From Pedobacter metabolipauper (GTDB lineage: Bacteria; Bacteroidota; Bacteroidia; Sphingobacteriales; Sphingobacteriaceae): a stretch of DNA of 64,000 nt. Of the stretch, positions 43,952 to 53,179 are shown piece after piece. The translations under genes were made by a program, and so were the position numbers. The DNA lies in NCBI RefSeq assembly GCF_004362715.1, contig NZ_SNYC01000003.1, positions 249,601-313,600 of the forward strand. Direction: 5' to 3'. The notes below the pieces were generated by a model. That model did not search any database. It saw only the letters and a list, made by a program, of their open reading frames with translations, and was not told the origin of the DNA. Positions within the stretch are counted from its first letter, which is position 1, and the number at the start of each line of letters is the position of its first letter.

Positions 43952-45415
43952 ATGAGTACGAAAGCTCCAATTTCTCCATCAGAATTCGAATTGGTATCTG
44001 GTTTAGAAATCCACGTACAATTAAATACACAGACAAAAATATTCTCTGCAGACAGTGCCGCATTTGGTGCAAAGCCTAATGAACACATCTCTGCTGTAAG
44101 CCTTGCCCTACCCGGTGCATTGCCTAAATTAAATAAACAAGTAGTAGCCAAAGCGGTGAAAATGGGGCTGGCTTTAAACTGTACCATTAACCAGGTTAAC
44201 TACTTTGACCGTAAAAATTATTTCTACGCAGATCTGCCTAAGGGATATCAGATTACGCAAGATAATAAGCCGATTTGCCAAAATGGATACCTGGTAGTTA
44301 CCCTGGCAAACGGACAAGAGAAACGAATTGGTATCAACAGGATCCACCTGGAAGAAGATGCCGGCAAAAGCCTGCACGATCAGGATGATAAGTTCTCGTA
44401 TGTAGATTTAAACAGGGCAGGGGTTCCTTTAATTGAAATTGTTACTGAGCCTGACATCCGCAGTTCTGAAGAAGCCTCTGCATTGCTGATTGCAATGAGA
44501 AAGCTGGTACGCCACCTGGATGTAAGTGATGGAAATATGGAAGAAGGCAGCCTTCGTTGTGATGCCAATATATCCATTCGTGAACACGGAACTACCGTGT
44601 TTGGTACCCGCTGTGAAGTAAAGAACCTAAATTCCATTCGCAATGTGCGCAGGGCGATGGATTTTGAATTTAACCGTCAGGCAGCTGTAATTACAGCAGG
44701 AGGAAAGATCATACAAAGTACATTGAATTTTGATGCCGATCAGGGCAGTACATCGCCAATGCGAAGTAAAGAAGAGGCCAATGACTACCGTTATTTCCCG
44801 GATCCTGATCTGCCGCCGATACATATATCTGATGAATGGCTGGCTCAAATCAAGTCGGAAATGCCTGCCTTGCCCGAGGAGATTGCTAAGCAGCTGGTTG
44901 ATAAATTAGGCATCAATGCGTCTGAAGCATCGATGCTTGCTGATGATGCAGACCTGCTTCACTATTTTAACCAGGCCTTACCAGCGGTAACCAATCAGAA
45001 AAGTTTGGTAAACTGGCTCACAGGCTCTATAAGGGCCTTATTAAACGAACAGGAAATTATCATTTCGGCTTTTGAAGTTAGTCCGAAGCAATTGGCAGAT
45101 ATAATTAACCTGGTTGATGGTAAAAAGATTACCCAGCAGATCGCATTGCAGCAGCTCCTGCCAGCCATACAAAAAGCACCGGGTGCAGGCGTTAATCAAT
45201 TGGCAGCGGAACTAAATCTGTTAATTGAAGAAAATGGCGATAGTCTTAGTACATTTGTAGATGAGGTATTAACCAAATATGATGCCCAGGTACAGGCCTA
45301 TAAAAAAGGGAAAAAGGGTGTGTTGGGGCTCTTTGTAGGTGAAGTAATGAAGCTGGCAAAGGGTAAAGCAGACCCGCAGAAAATAAACGAACTGCTGCAG
45401 GAAAAATTAAAGTAA
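43952..45415 (+). CDS. gatB: Aspartyl/glutamyl-tRNA amidotransferase subunit B
   Basis: This 487-residue subunit of GatCAB binds misacylated Glu-tRNA-Gln or Asp-tRNA-Asn and phosphorylates the acyl group before amidation. The diagnostic segments are FELVSGLEIHVQLNT (about 10-24), LALPGALPKLN, FDRKNYFYADLPKGYQIT (about 84-101), DLNRAGVPLIEIVTEPD (about 150-166) and the C-terminal YqeY-like tail (about 330-487). Length is normal. gatA and gatC are not in the window, which is usual for this phylum. Confidence 0.97.
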   Translation: MSTKAPISPSEFELVSGLEIHVQLNTQTKIFSADSAAFGAKPNEHISAVSLALPGALPKLNKQVVAKAVKMGLALNCTINQVNYFDRKNYFYADLPKGYQITQDNKPICQNGYLVVTLANGQEKRIGINRIHLEEDAGKSLHDQDDKFSYVDLNRAGVPLIEIVTEPDIRSSEEASALLIAMRKLVRHLDVSDGNMEEGSLRCDANISIREHGTTVFGTRCEVKNLNSIRNVRRAMDFEFNRQAAVITAGGKIIQSTLNFDADQGSTSPMRSKEEANDYRYFPDPDLPPIHISDEWLAQIKSEMPALPEEIAKQLVDKLGINASEASMLADDADLLHYFNQALPAVTNQKSLVNWLTGSIRALLNEQEIIISAFEVSPKQLADIINLVDGKKITQQIALQQLLPAIQKAPGAGVNQLAAELNLLIEENGDSLSTFVDEVLTKYDAQVQAYKKGKKGVLGLFVGEVMKLAKGKADPQKINELLQEKLK

Positions 45416-45441
45416 TAAACAAAATATTAAATACCAGCCCT

Positions 45442-46560
45442 ATGAAAACGATAGTAAAAAATATAGGTTATATACTGATACTGGGTATCGCTTTAACCGC
45501 ATGCGGCGACAAGAGTAAGTTTACCATCAACGGACAATTTACCAATGCTGTGCCACAAGGTAAAGTTTACTTGTTTGACATACAAAAGGAGAGTGCTGTT
45601 GCAATAGACTCTACCGTATTTTCTGAGAAAGGAGAATTCACTTTTTCTCACAGTACTCCAGGAGTAGACTTTTTCAGGATTTCTTCTGGAAATCATGAAT
45701 ATATGATCATTGCCAAAAATGGAGATGTAATTAAGATAACGGCAGATCTTAGTGATAAGAATCTTGCTTACAATATCTCTGGTGCTATGGAAGCAGATAA
45801 ACTTCAGGAGTTTAACACAACCAGGCATCAATATATCAGCCGCATGTCTGCAATACAGGCTCAGTTTGAAGAGACCGTAGCCGCACAACCGGATAAAAGA
45901 GAGATGATCCGCCAGCAGGTTGAACCAAAATATATCGAAGAACTACAGGGCTTAAATCAAAGCACTTTAAAGTTTGCCCAGGATAATCCACAGTCGCTTG
46001 CAGGTTTCTATGCCATCAATTTGCTAAACCCTGCTGAGTATGAAAATGAAATGGTAGCCTATTCAGATCAGATTAAAAGTTCTTTTAATGACAATAAGAT
46101 GGTTACAGAATTTTTAAAGAGAATGTCGGCTTTAAAATCCCTGCAGCCAGGACATGCTGCGCCAGATTTTACGAGTACCAGTATCGATGGCAAGTCTGTC
46201 AAGCTTTCAGATTTTAAGGGTAAGTATGTATTACTCGATTTTTGGGCATCCTGGTGTGCACCTTGCAGACAAGAGAACCCCAATATTGTTAAGGCTTACC
46301 AAACGTTCAAAGACAAGAACTTTACCGTATTGGGCGTATCACTGGATAAAGACCCGGTAGCCTGGAAAAAAGCGGTGGAAGCAGATCAGTTAACCTGGAA
46401 CCATGTGAGTGAGCTTAAAGATTTTGAAGGATCAACCGTAAAATTATATCAGATACAAAGTATTCCTGCATCATTCCTTATTGATCCAACAGGTAAAATC
46501 GTTGCTAAAGGGCTGCGTGGAGCAGCACTGGACGAGTTTTTAAATAAAACTTTACGATAA
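45442..46560 (+). CDS. TlpA-family lipoprotein, DUF4369 plus thioredoxin
   Basis: This 372-residue protein has lipobox LTAC (Cys21). A DUF4369 domain (about 26-115, FTINGQFTNAVPQGKVYLFD), a helical linker and a thioredoxin domain with WCAPC (C272 and C275) follow. The cis-Pro loop is SIPASFLID. It is the same architecture as the protein at 39181-40314, but lipid-anchored and with Ala in place of Gly in the active site. It starts 26 bp after gatB and may be cotranscribed. Its role is periplasmic disulfide reduction. Confidence 0.92.
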   Translation: MKTIVKNIGYILILGIALTACGDKSKFTINGQFTNAVPQGKVYLFDIQKESAVAIDSTVFSEKGEFTFSHSTPGVDFFRISSGNHEYMIIAKNGDVIKITADLSDKNLAYNISGAMEADKLQEFNTTRHQYISRMSAIQAQFEETVAAQPDKREMIRQQVEPKYIEELQGLNQSTLKFAQDNPQSLAGFYAINLLNPAEYENEMVAYSDQIKSSFNDNKMVTEFLKRMSALKSLQPGHAAPDFTSTSIDGKSVKLSDFKGKYVLLDFWASWCAPCRQENPNIVKAYQTFKDKNFTVLGVSLDKDPVAWKKAVEADQLTWNHVSELKDFEGSTVKLYQIQSIPASFLIDPTGKIVAKGLRGAALDEFLNKTLR

Positions 46561-46590
46561 CCCTAATTCCATGTTAATACTCTTTACGGT

Positions 46591-46647
46591 GTTAACAATT
46601 TGTTAACGTGGTTTTAACGCTATATTATAATTGATTACCTAATTTCG
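46591..46647 (+). promoter_or_regulatory. Pho-box-like triple direct repeat and -7 box
   Basis: TTAAC occurs at 46592, 46603 and 46614, exactly 11 bp apart (7-mers GTTAACA, GTTAACG, TTTAACG). A -7-like box TAATTTCG follows at 46640-46647, so the repeats would cover the -33 region. The downstream gene encodes a PhoB/OmpR-type regulator, so autoregulation is plausible. Confidence 0.55.
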
Positions 46648-46665
46648 TAACAAATAATTAAAGCT

Positions 46666-47355
46666 ATGAGTACCGTAAAACAGAAGATACTAATTGTAGA
46701 TGATGAACCAGATATTTTAGAGTTAATCGAGTATAACTTAAAAAAAGAAGGTTACCAGGTTTTCTTAGCCAATAATGGTCAGGAAGGAATTACACTTGCT
46801 AAAAAGGTTCACCCGGATCTGATCATTCTTGATATCATGATGCCTAAGATGGATGGAATTGAAGCATGCCGTTTAATGCGTGCCATTCCGGAATTTAAAA
46901 ATACATTCATGGTTTTCTTAACTGCACGCAGTGAAGAATATTCTGAAATAGCTGGTTTTAATGTGGGTGCAGACGATTACATCGCTAAACCAATTAAGCC
47001 AAGAGCTTTGGTAAGCAGGATCAATGCCATACTCCGTAGAAATTCAAGTGCAGATGAGGTTTCAGATAACAAGGTAGAAATTGGCGATCTGGTTATTGAC
47101 AGGGAGGCTTACCTGGTTTATCAGGGTGGACAAAAAGTAGTGCTGGCAAAGAAAGAATTTGAGTTGCTGTATCTTTTAGCGTCTAAACCAGGTAAAGTAT
47201 ATACCAGGGAATCTATTCTAAAGAACATCTGGGAAGACTCAGTAGTAGTAACTAACCGTACTATTGATGTTCACATCCGCAAGCTTCGTGAGAAGCTGGG
47301 AGAGACCTATGTGGCCACGGTAAAAGGAGTAGGCTATAAATTTGAACTTTCATAA
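46666..47355 (+). CDS. PhoB/OmpR-type response regulator
   Basis: This 229-residue regulator has a receiver domain with DDE (12-14), phospho-acceptor D56 in LIILDIMMP, T86 and K108. The C-terminal winged helix (about 130-229) holds LAKKEFELLYLLASKPGKV and RTIDVHIRKLREKLG. It is close to PhoB-like regulators of Bacteroidota. No histidine kinase gene adjoins. The 11-bp direct repeats upstream fit the DNA-binding mode of this family, which binds tandem half-sites on one face of the helix. Confidence 0.9.
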   Translation: MSTVKQKILIVDDEPDILELIEYNLKKEGYQVFLANNGQEGITLAKKVHPDLIILDIMMPKMDGIEACRLMRAIPEFKNTFMVFLTARSEEYSEIAGFNVGADDYIAKPIKPRALVSRINAILRRNSSADEVSDNKVEIGDLVIDREAYLVYQGGQKVVLAKKEFELLYLLASKPGKVYTRESILKNIWEDSVVVTNRTIDVHIRKLREKLGETYVATVKGVGYKFELS

Positions 47356-47375
47356 AGTTTTTTTGTGCAAAATTT

Positions 47376-47387
47376 TATCTAAGTTTG
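47376..47387 (+). promoter_or_regulatory. -7 promoter box (TATCTAAGTTTG)
   Basis: It contains TAAGTTTG at 47380-47387 and is identical over 12 bp to the alaS promoter arm (26026-26037). The start codon of the next gene is 20 bp downstream, so it has a very short leader. Confidence 0.6.
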
Positions 47388-47406
47388 CACGAGAAAACAC
47401 ATCATA

Positions 47407-48129
47407 TTGAAATATCCTTCTTTTAAAGACCTTATTCTATTCGAAAATGACGATTATATCGTTGTAAATAAACCACCCTTTGTTGCTTCTCTGGATGAAC
47501 GGGGTGGTTCTGGTGAAGTAAATATCCTGCGTCTGGCAAAACAATACAGTGATGACGCACAAGTATGTCACCGGTTGGATAAGGAAACCTCCGGTGCTAT
47601 TATTATAGCCAAAACTCCTGATGCCTATCGTTCTGTTGCCATGCAGTTTGAAAAACGAAAGGTAAATAAGATATATCATGCTGTTGTTGATGGTCAGTTT
47701 ACGTTTAAAGAACTGTTCATTGATCTTCCAATCTTAAATGATGGTAATAAAAATGTAACCATCGATAGGAAAGAGGGTAAACGTGCAGAAACCATTTTTA
47801 ACTCCATTAAGAATTACAGGCATTATACCCTGGTTGAATGCAAGCCAATTACCGGACGCATGCACCAGATCCGGATTCATTTGGCCACACAGCGTGCTGC
47901 CATTGCTGGTGATGACATGTACAGAGGTAAGCCGGTATATTTATCCAGTATAAAAAAAGGGTACCGTATCGCTAAGGATGATGAAGAACAGCCGATCATG
48001 AAACGTTTTGCACTGCATGCCCGGTTTGTAACTTTTAAAGGTCTCGATGGACAGGATATCTTTATTGATGCACCTTACCCAAAAGATTTTGCTACGCTGA
48101 TAAAATTGCTGGACAAATTCGACGCTTAA
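47407..48129 (+). CDS. RluA-family pseudouridine synthase, TTG start
   Basis: This 240-residue enzyme isomerises uridine to pseudouridine in RNA, probably rRNA. The catalytic Asp lies in HRLDKETSG (about 57-65), and the RluA core includes ITGRMHQIRIHL and GDDMYRG. There is no N-terminal S4 domain. No ATG lies in frame between the promoter box and the conserved residues ENDDYIVVNKPP, so the TTG at 47407 is the likely start. The target base cannot be predicted. Confidence 0.9.
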   Translation: MKYPSFKDLILFENDDYIVVNKPPFVASLDERGGSGEVNILRLAKQYSDDAQVCHRLDKETSGAIIIAKTPDAYRSVAMQFEKRKVNKIYHAVVDGQFTFKELFIDLPILNDGNKNVTIDRKEGKRAETIFNSIKNYRHYTLVECKPITGRMHQIRIHLATQRAAIAGDDMYRGKPVYLSSIKKGYRIAKDDEEQPIMKRFALHARFVTFKGLDGQDIFIDAPYPKDFATLIKLLDKFDA

Positions 48130-48152
48130 AAATCCATAAACTCTTAAGATAT

Positions 48153-48190
48153 AATAAAGCCGCTATACATATTTGTAAAGCGGCTTTATT
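48153..48190. terminator. Bidirectional terminator
   Basis: AATAAAGCCGCT (48153-48164) pairs with AGCGGCTTTATT (48179-48190), followed by T-rich sequence on both strands. It separates the convergent pseudouridine synthase and NtrC-type genes. Confidence 0.88.
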
Positions 48191-48226
48191 ATTTTTATAA
48201 CCAGCAGGCTAATATCTTATTTATTC

Positions 48227-49633
48227 CTATTCAACGGTTCTTTTTAATCCAAACTTTTCAATTTTACTGTATAAATGACTGCGTTGAATGTCAATATCAT
48301 CAGCAGTTTTAGACACATTCCAGCCATTTTTCTCCAGTTTAAATTTGATGAATTCACGTTCCGCATGATCCTTATAATCCTGGAAATTAGTGAATTTGTC
48401 GTAATTTACAACCGGACCTGAAGAGGCAGGGATAGTTCCGTTACTGGCTGTTGAAGCGCCAATGTTGGTACCCCCGCCAGGGTTTGCAAATGCCGTAACA
48501 TCATGTTCTGTGATTACTTTATCACTTAAAATGATCAAACGTTCAATCATATTGTGAAGTTCACGAACATTACCGGTCCATGGCAGGTTTTGTAAAGCGA
48601 TCATTCCATCGGGACTGATCTTTTTAACAGGCATACCATAATCCTTACAAATATCTTCGAGGAAGTTTTGGGCAATTTCAGGAATATCTTCAATGCGTTC
48701 CCTTAAGTGGGGAACGTGAATATTAATTACATTCAACCTGTGGTATAAGTCCATCCTGAAGTTACCGTCTTCGATTTCCTTCATCAGGTCTTTATTTGTT
48801 GCTGCAAGAACACGAACATTTACTTCCAGTTCCTTCTCACCGCCAACACGGCTAATTTTATGCTCTTGTAATGCACGCAATACCTTTGCCTGTGCAGAAA
48901 GGCTCATATCGCCAATTTCATCCAGAAATAACGTTCCGCCATTAGCCAGTTCAAATTTACCGATCCGTTGTTTAACAGCAGAAGTAAATGACCCTTTCTC
49001 ATGACCAAAAAGTTCACTTTCGATCAGTTCAGAAGGGATTGCGGCACAGTTTACTTCAATAAGCGGGCTTTCAGCGCGATTAGATTTTTCATGTAACCAG
49101 CGGGCAACCAATTCTTTACCACTACCATTTGCACCAGTAATCAATACACGGGCTTCAGTAGGGGCAACACGTTCAATGGTTTCTTTGATTTTATTTATGG
49201 TTTCAGAGTTTCCAAGTATTTCCCTGGTTTTGCTGGCTTTTCTCTTTAATACTTTAGTTTCGGTAACGAGTGTACCTCTGTCCAGCGCATTTCTAACCGT
49301 AATTAACAGGCGGTTTAGATCCGGCGGTTTAGATATAAAATCAAAGGCGCCTTTTTTACTGGCTTCAATAGCAGTTTCTACCGTTCCATGCCCGGAAATC
49401 ATAATGAATGGAAGATCAGGGCTATACGCAAGGGCTTGCTCAAGCACTTCCATACCATCCATCTTATTCATTTTAATATCGCAAAGAACAAGATCAAACT
49501 TTTTCTTCCTGATGAGTTCTAAGCCATCAATTCCATTGTCAATATCGTCAACCTCATAATTTTCATATTCTAAGATTTCACGTAAAGTGCTTCTTATTGC
49601 TCTTTCATCGTCAATTATTAACAATTTCGCCAT
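48227..49633 (-). CDS. NtrC-type sigma-54-dependent response regulator
   Basis: This 468-residue regulator has a receiver domain (D52 in LVLCDIKM), an AAA+ ATPase with Walker A GANGSGKE (167-174) and Walker B LFLDEIGD (235-242), and a C-terminal Fis-type helix-turn-helix (DDIDIQRSHLYSKIEKFGL). The sigma-54 contact loop reads GSFTSA (214-219) instead of the classical GAFTGA. I chose the ATG at 49633 (protein MAKLLIIDDE). A longer frame to 49735 would run into the RNase P RNA and adds no receiver residues. No kinase gene adjoins. Confidence 0.93.
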   Translation of the reverse strand: MAKLLIIDDERAIRSTLREILEYENYEVDDIDNGIDGLELIRKKKFDLVLCDIKMNKMDGMEVLEQALAYSPDLPFIMISGHGTVETAIEASKKGAFDFISKPPDLNRLLITVRNALDRGTLVTETKVLKRKASKTREILGNSETINKIKETIERVAPTEARVLITGANGSGKELVARWLHEKSNRAESPLIEVNCAAIPSELIESELFGHEKGSFTSAVKQRIGKFELANGGTLFLDEIGDMSLSAQAKVLRALQEHKISRVGGEKELEVNVRVLAATNKDLMKEIEDGNFRMDLYHRLNVINIHVPHLRERIEDIPEIAQNFLEDICKDYGMPVKKISPDGMIALQNLPWTGNVRELHNMIERLIILSDKVITEHDVTAFANPGGGTNIGASTASNGTIPASSGPVVNYDKFTNFQDYKDHAEREFIKFKLEKNGWNVSKTADDIDIQRSHLYSKIEKFGLKRTVE

Positions 49634-49730
49634 AGGTAATGCTTCAATTTTTATTAAGGATGCTAATATATTACTTTTCTCACGTAATACGAATATGCCC
49701 CGGATTTCCCGAAGCAAAGATATAAAAAAA

Positions 49731-50101
49731 TGCAAGCCTGTAAGCCGGGTTCTGTAATGTTAATAAATCAACATCTTCTATCATTAATCCAGTATAAATG
49801 TTGCCATTTATCTCTAACGACCTACCCACTAACATCGAACGAGCAGCCCTACATGCGTTAGCCTATTTGGTCTTTCAACTCCCGGGGTTTACCAGTTCTC
49901 CGGTCGCCCGGAAAAATCGTGAGCTCTTACCTCACGTTTTCAACCTTACCTGTGCTTAAAAGCCATCGGCGGTATGCTTTCTGCGGCACTTTCCATAACC
50001 TGGGCATTCATTCCCAGGCCTCTTCCCGTTAGGAAGCGGGATGCTCTGTGTTGCCCGGACTTTCCTCTCCGATTAAATCGCAGCGATAGAACGGCTTGCA
50101 T
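49731..50101 (-). ncRNA. rnpB: RNase P RNA, bacterial class A
   Basis: This RNA subunit of RNase P cleaves 5' leaders from tRNA precursors. On the minus strand it begins TGCAAGCC and ends GGCTTGCA, forming helix P1. The universal 5' region GAGGAAAGTCCGGGC, the GGTAAGG motif and the 3' region with the GGCTTAC segment are all present. Length is about 371 nt. It lies between the NtrC-type gene and the next plus-strand gene. End positions may be off by a few bases. Confidence 0.95.
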
Positions 50102-50277
50102 TTTGTGCAAATGTAGGATAAATAAGCAAAAGTTGCTTTATTTTGATGGTTTAACAAATAAACAGTGATCTAACTGGCTTTAAAAATTATATTTTATTCT
50201 ATAAGTAACCTTAAGTCAATAATTTTCAATATGTTTAATTTAATGTTCTTCAAATTTTATATTCGATCTCAATAGTT

Positions 50278-51537
50278 ATGTCTGGTAAAAAAAGGGTAAA
50301 CCGAAAAAATACGGTACTGAATGATACCAAAGTACAATACGAACATTTTAAGCATGGTATAAAAGTAATATGCGATTCCTGGGTGGATGCCGATTTTTAT
50401 AAGCTGTTTCCAGAACTTGCTTTACTTGAAATGTTTGGCTCACAATACCGGACTTTAAAAATAATAAAAGCAGGGAACGATGTTCCTGATCATTTGTTTC
50501 AATCTTTTAAAAATGCACTGGAACAGTTATTAAATGGTGCTGGTTTTCCAGATGAAGAAGGTCAGTTATTACCGCTTAAGAGTATATTAAAGCACGGCTT
50601 AAGCCTGATGTACTACGTAGAAGACTTAAGTCCGGATGCATTTCCTGCAGCTGCAGAGATTAAAGAAAAGCTAAAAGACTATGAGTTTTACTCTGAAAAC
50701 TATTGTACGATCTACAATTTGCTGGAAGGTTCATTTCTTTTTGCCAATATTGAAGTCAGCAATTTTGAAAAAGGTATTTTATGGGCAGAACATGCGCCAA
50801 TGACGGATGATGAATCTTATACCCGTGAAGACCATGAAATTGTGGTTCATTATAAAAAGATACTGCCCCTAAAAATCAATTGCGATGAACATACACGCGG
50901 GGCTTTGCCTGTTGGCTGGGCCTTTAGTTCACTTCATTTTACTGAAGTGATGAAGCGGCCATCTGATATTGGATTGAAGGATATGGGGAGTGACGAGCCT
51001 GCACCTGTTTACATACAGAGCCATGCACTGTGGCAACTGGCAAACCGGCTGGATCAGCCCGCTGGTCTGATGCACTACCTGGTATTTGATGCACTTACGC
51101 GCAATGTTAAATATACCGTTAGGCACGATGGGAAAACATTGGTAGAATTTAGGCTGGTGGATAAGAAAGCGAGGTATTTGTTAATCTGTATGACCGGCGG
51201 TAAGATGCTGATCCAAACCTTTCTATTTTTAACCAATGACGGCTGTCCGGAAGGAAACCGGTTCAATGAAATTGTACGGCTCACCAAAGCAGAAAAAAAC
51301 GAATATTTGCTGGATACACTTAATGGTATAAATTCTATAAAGCCTGAAGATCTTAAGCGGATTGCACACATATTTCATGATTCCGGATGTGAATCCCTGC
51401 TCAGTTTACGTGAGGCCAGACCGCTGGCACAGCATCCAATCGGAGATCGGGACTCAACCAGGCTTGAAAATCATATCAATTATTTGAAGAGTATAAAAGT
51501 CAATAATATGCATAAACGAAATAACCGGGATCAGTAA
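50278..51537 (+). CDS. Protein of unknown function (419 residues)
   Basis: I do not recognise a family. It is a soluble protein without signal peptide or membrane helices. The basic start MSGKKRVNRKNT is followed by an alpha/beta-looking N-terminal part (about 15-140). The central region (about 145-330) contains WAEHAPMTDDESYTREDHE and GALPVGWAFSSLHF. A basic C-terminal tail (about 395-419) is rich in Asn, Lys and Arg. A -7-like TATATTCG lies about 25 bp before the start. It ends at a clear terminator (51590) and shares no operon with its neighbours. Confidence 0.8.
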   Translation: MSGKKRVNRKNTVLNDTKVQYEHFKHGIKVICDSWVDADFYKLFPELALLEMFGSQYRTLKIIKAGNDVPDHLFQSFKNALEQLLNGAGFPDEEGQLLPLKSILKHGLSLMYYVEDLSPDAFPAAAEIKEKLKDYEFYSENYCTIYNLLEGSFLFANIEVSNFEKGILWAEHAPMTDDESYTREDHEIVVHYKKILPLKINCDEHTRGALPVGWAFSSLHFTEVMKRPSDIGLKDMGSDEPAPVYIQSHALWQLANRLDQPAGLMHYLVFDALTRNVKYTVRHDGKTLVEFRLVDKKARYLLICMTGGKMLIQTFLFLTNDGCPEGNRFNEIVRLTKAEKNEYLLDTLNGINSIKPEDLKRIAHIFHDSGCESLLSLREARPLAQHPIGDRDSTRLENHINYLKSIKVNNMHKRNNRDQ

Positions 51538-51589
51538 TTTATCCTGAATATAATACACTATAAATAGATTTCATTTGCAAATAATTATC

Positions 51590-51622
51590 AATGATTTGGA
51601 TTAGCTTCCAAATCATTTTTTA
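51590..51622 (+). terminator. Terminator after unknown 419-residue gene
   Basis: AATGATTTGGA (51590-51600) pairs perfectly with TCCAAATCATT (51607-51617), followed by a run of T. Confidence 0.85.
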
Positions 51623-51732
51623 TTTATATAATCTATTGATTTTCAAGTCAAAACAAAGTTTTTTTAATTATAAAAAGAAGGTATATCTTTAGTGTATGAC
51701 TAAGATTTATCTGTTTTATTAACATTAAGAAA

Positions 51733-52365
51733 ATGAAAAAAAGAACACCTAAACCCTGTAAAATCAATGGGCCTGTAATTCAAACTTTGAATGAGCTGGA
51801 TATGTCTGCTACCTATTCTTATGCCCATTATTTAAGGTGGAGATTTGAAGAGCGTGTAGAGCTAATCCGGGGTAAGGTTTTTAAGATGGCTGAGCCGGCT
51901 ACTTTACACCAGCAAATATCCTGGGAAATTGGCGGGGCATTTTATAATTATTTAAAAGGGAAAATAGGTAAGGCATACGCTGCCCCATTTGACGTGCGTT
52001 TTCCGAAAGGATCTCATGCCAACAAAGATATATTTACAGTGGTACAACCAGATCTGTGTATAATATGTGATGTACATAAAATTGATCATAAAGGATGTAT
52101 TGGAGCACCGGATGTAGTGGTAGAGATCCTGTCTCCTGGAAATAACAATAAGGAACTGGCCATTAAATATGGGCTTTACGAAGAATTTAAAGTAAAGGAA
52201 TATTGGATTGCAGATCCCCGGGATCAATCTATTTTAAAGTATACATTAAATGAAAATGGACATTTTACCGGGGGAGAATATTATATCCGGAATGATAAGC
52301 TAAGATCAGATCTGCTTCCTGGTTTTTGTTTACCGGTAAGCGATGTTTTTGCATTAAAAAATTAA
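51733..52365 (+). CDS. Uma2-family (DUF820) PD-(D/E)XK nuclease-like protein 1
   Basis: This 210-residue protein has the restriction-endonuclease-like fold of Uma2/DUF820. Candidate catalytic residues are D in VVQPDLCIICD, E in VVVEILSPG and the following EYWIADP region. Family members are predicted nucleases, often linked to mobile elements in cyanobacteria, but their role is unproven. It is 4 bp upstream of a close paralogue. A -7-like TATCTTTA lies near 51688. Confidence 0.82.
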   Translation: MKKRTPKPCKINGPVIQTLNELDMSATYSYAHYLRWRFEERVELIRGKVFKMAEPATLHQQISWEIGGAFYNYLKGKIGKAYAAPFDVRFPKGSHANKDIFTVVQPDLCIICDVHKIDHKGCIGAPDVVVEILSPGNNNKELAIKYGLYEEFKVKEYWIADPRDQSILKYTLNENGHFTGGEYYIRNDKLRSDLLPGFCLPVSDVFALKN

Positions 52366-52369
52366 GGAT

Positions 52370-53017
52370 ATGAAAAAAGAAAAGAATAATAAGAAAAGAT
52401 CTGACCGTTACCAGGTGAAAGAAACAGTACTCCATTCATTAAATGAGATAGATGCGTCTAAAAGTTATTCTTATGCCGCATATTTAAGCTGGCAATTTGA
52501 GGAGCGGGTAGAGTTGATCAGAGGTAAGATCTATGAAATGTGTGCCCCAACAATGGATCATCAGGATGTAGCCGGAAACCTTTTTGTTAAACTGTCCGTG
52601 TTTTTAGAACAAAAGCAATGTAAAGCATATATCGCACCATGTGATGTCCGTTTTCCAACCGGATCTACCAAAGATAAAGATATTTATACCGTATTGCAGC
52701 CTGATCTGTTTGTTCTTTGTGATAAGACCAAAAGAGAACCACTTGGATGTATTGGTGCACCCGATCTGGTTGCAGAGGTACTTTCCCGCGGTAGCAGCAG
52801 TAAAGACAGAAAGCTTAAGTTTGATATATACCAGGAATTTGGAGTTCGGGAATACTGGGTTATCAATCCATTTAAAAGAACCCTGGTTAAGTATGTACTT
52901 CAAAAGGATGGGCTTTATGATGCAGGTACGGAGCTTTTGGCAGATGGCCTTTTAACTTCATCGGTATTACCGGGTTTTATGGTCTCTCTAAGGGAGGTGT
53001 TTAACTTTTGGAATTAA
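52370..53017 (+). CDS. Uma2-family (DUF820) PD-(D/E)XK nuclease-like protein 2
   Basis: This 215-residue tandem paralogue of the preceding protein shares FEERVELIRGK, APxDVRFPxGS and QPDL. The usual LSP after the catalytic Glu reads EVLSRG here, so the Pro is replaced by Arg. The other expected acidic residues are present, so it may still be active. Tandem duplication is the simplest origin. It is followed by about 160 bp without a gene. Confidence 0.82.
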   Translation: MKKEKNNKKRSDRYQVKETVLHSLNEIDASKSYSYAAYLSWQFEERVELIRGKIYEMCAPTMDHQDVAGNLFVKLSVFLEQKQCKAYIAPCDVRFPTGSTKDKDIYTVLQPDLFVLCDKTKREPLGCIGAPDLVAEVLSRGSSSKDRKLKFDIYQEFGVREYWVINPFKRTLVKYVLQKDGLYDAGTELLADGLLTSSVLPGFMVSLREVFNFWN

Positions 53018-53179
53018 GTACGATCCGGTATCTTATCGTTCTGAAATATGTACGCCATATAAATAGATACCATTTACTTGTATGCTGCTGAAATACATCT
53101 TATGTTTACAATCGTGCGCTGACCAGGAATAATGGCTGGCGTTTCATTATAGCATATGTAAGGTAGTAAAAAATGAGTT

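Noticed and set aside
49634..49735. Extended N-terminus of the NtrC-type regulator
   Set aside because: The extra 34 residues are not part of a receiver domain and reach the RNase P RNA 3' end.
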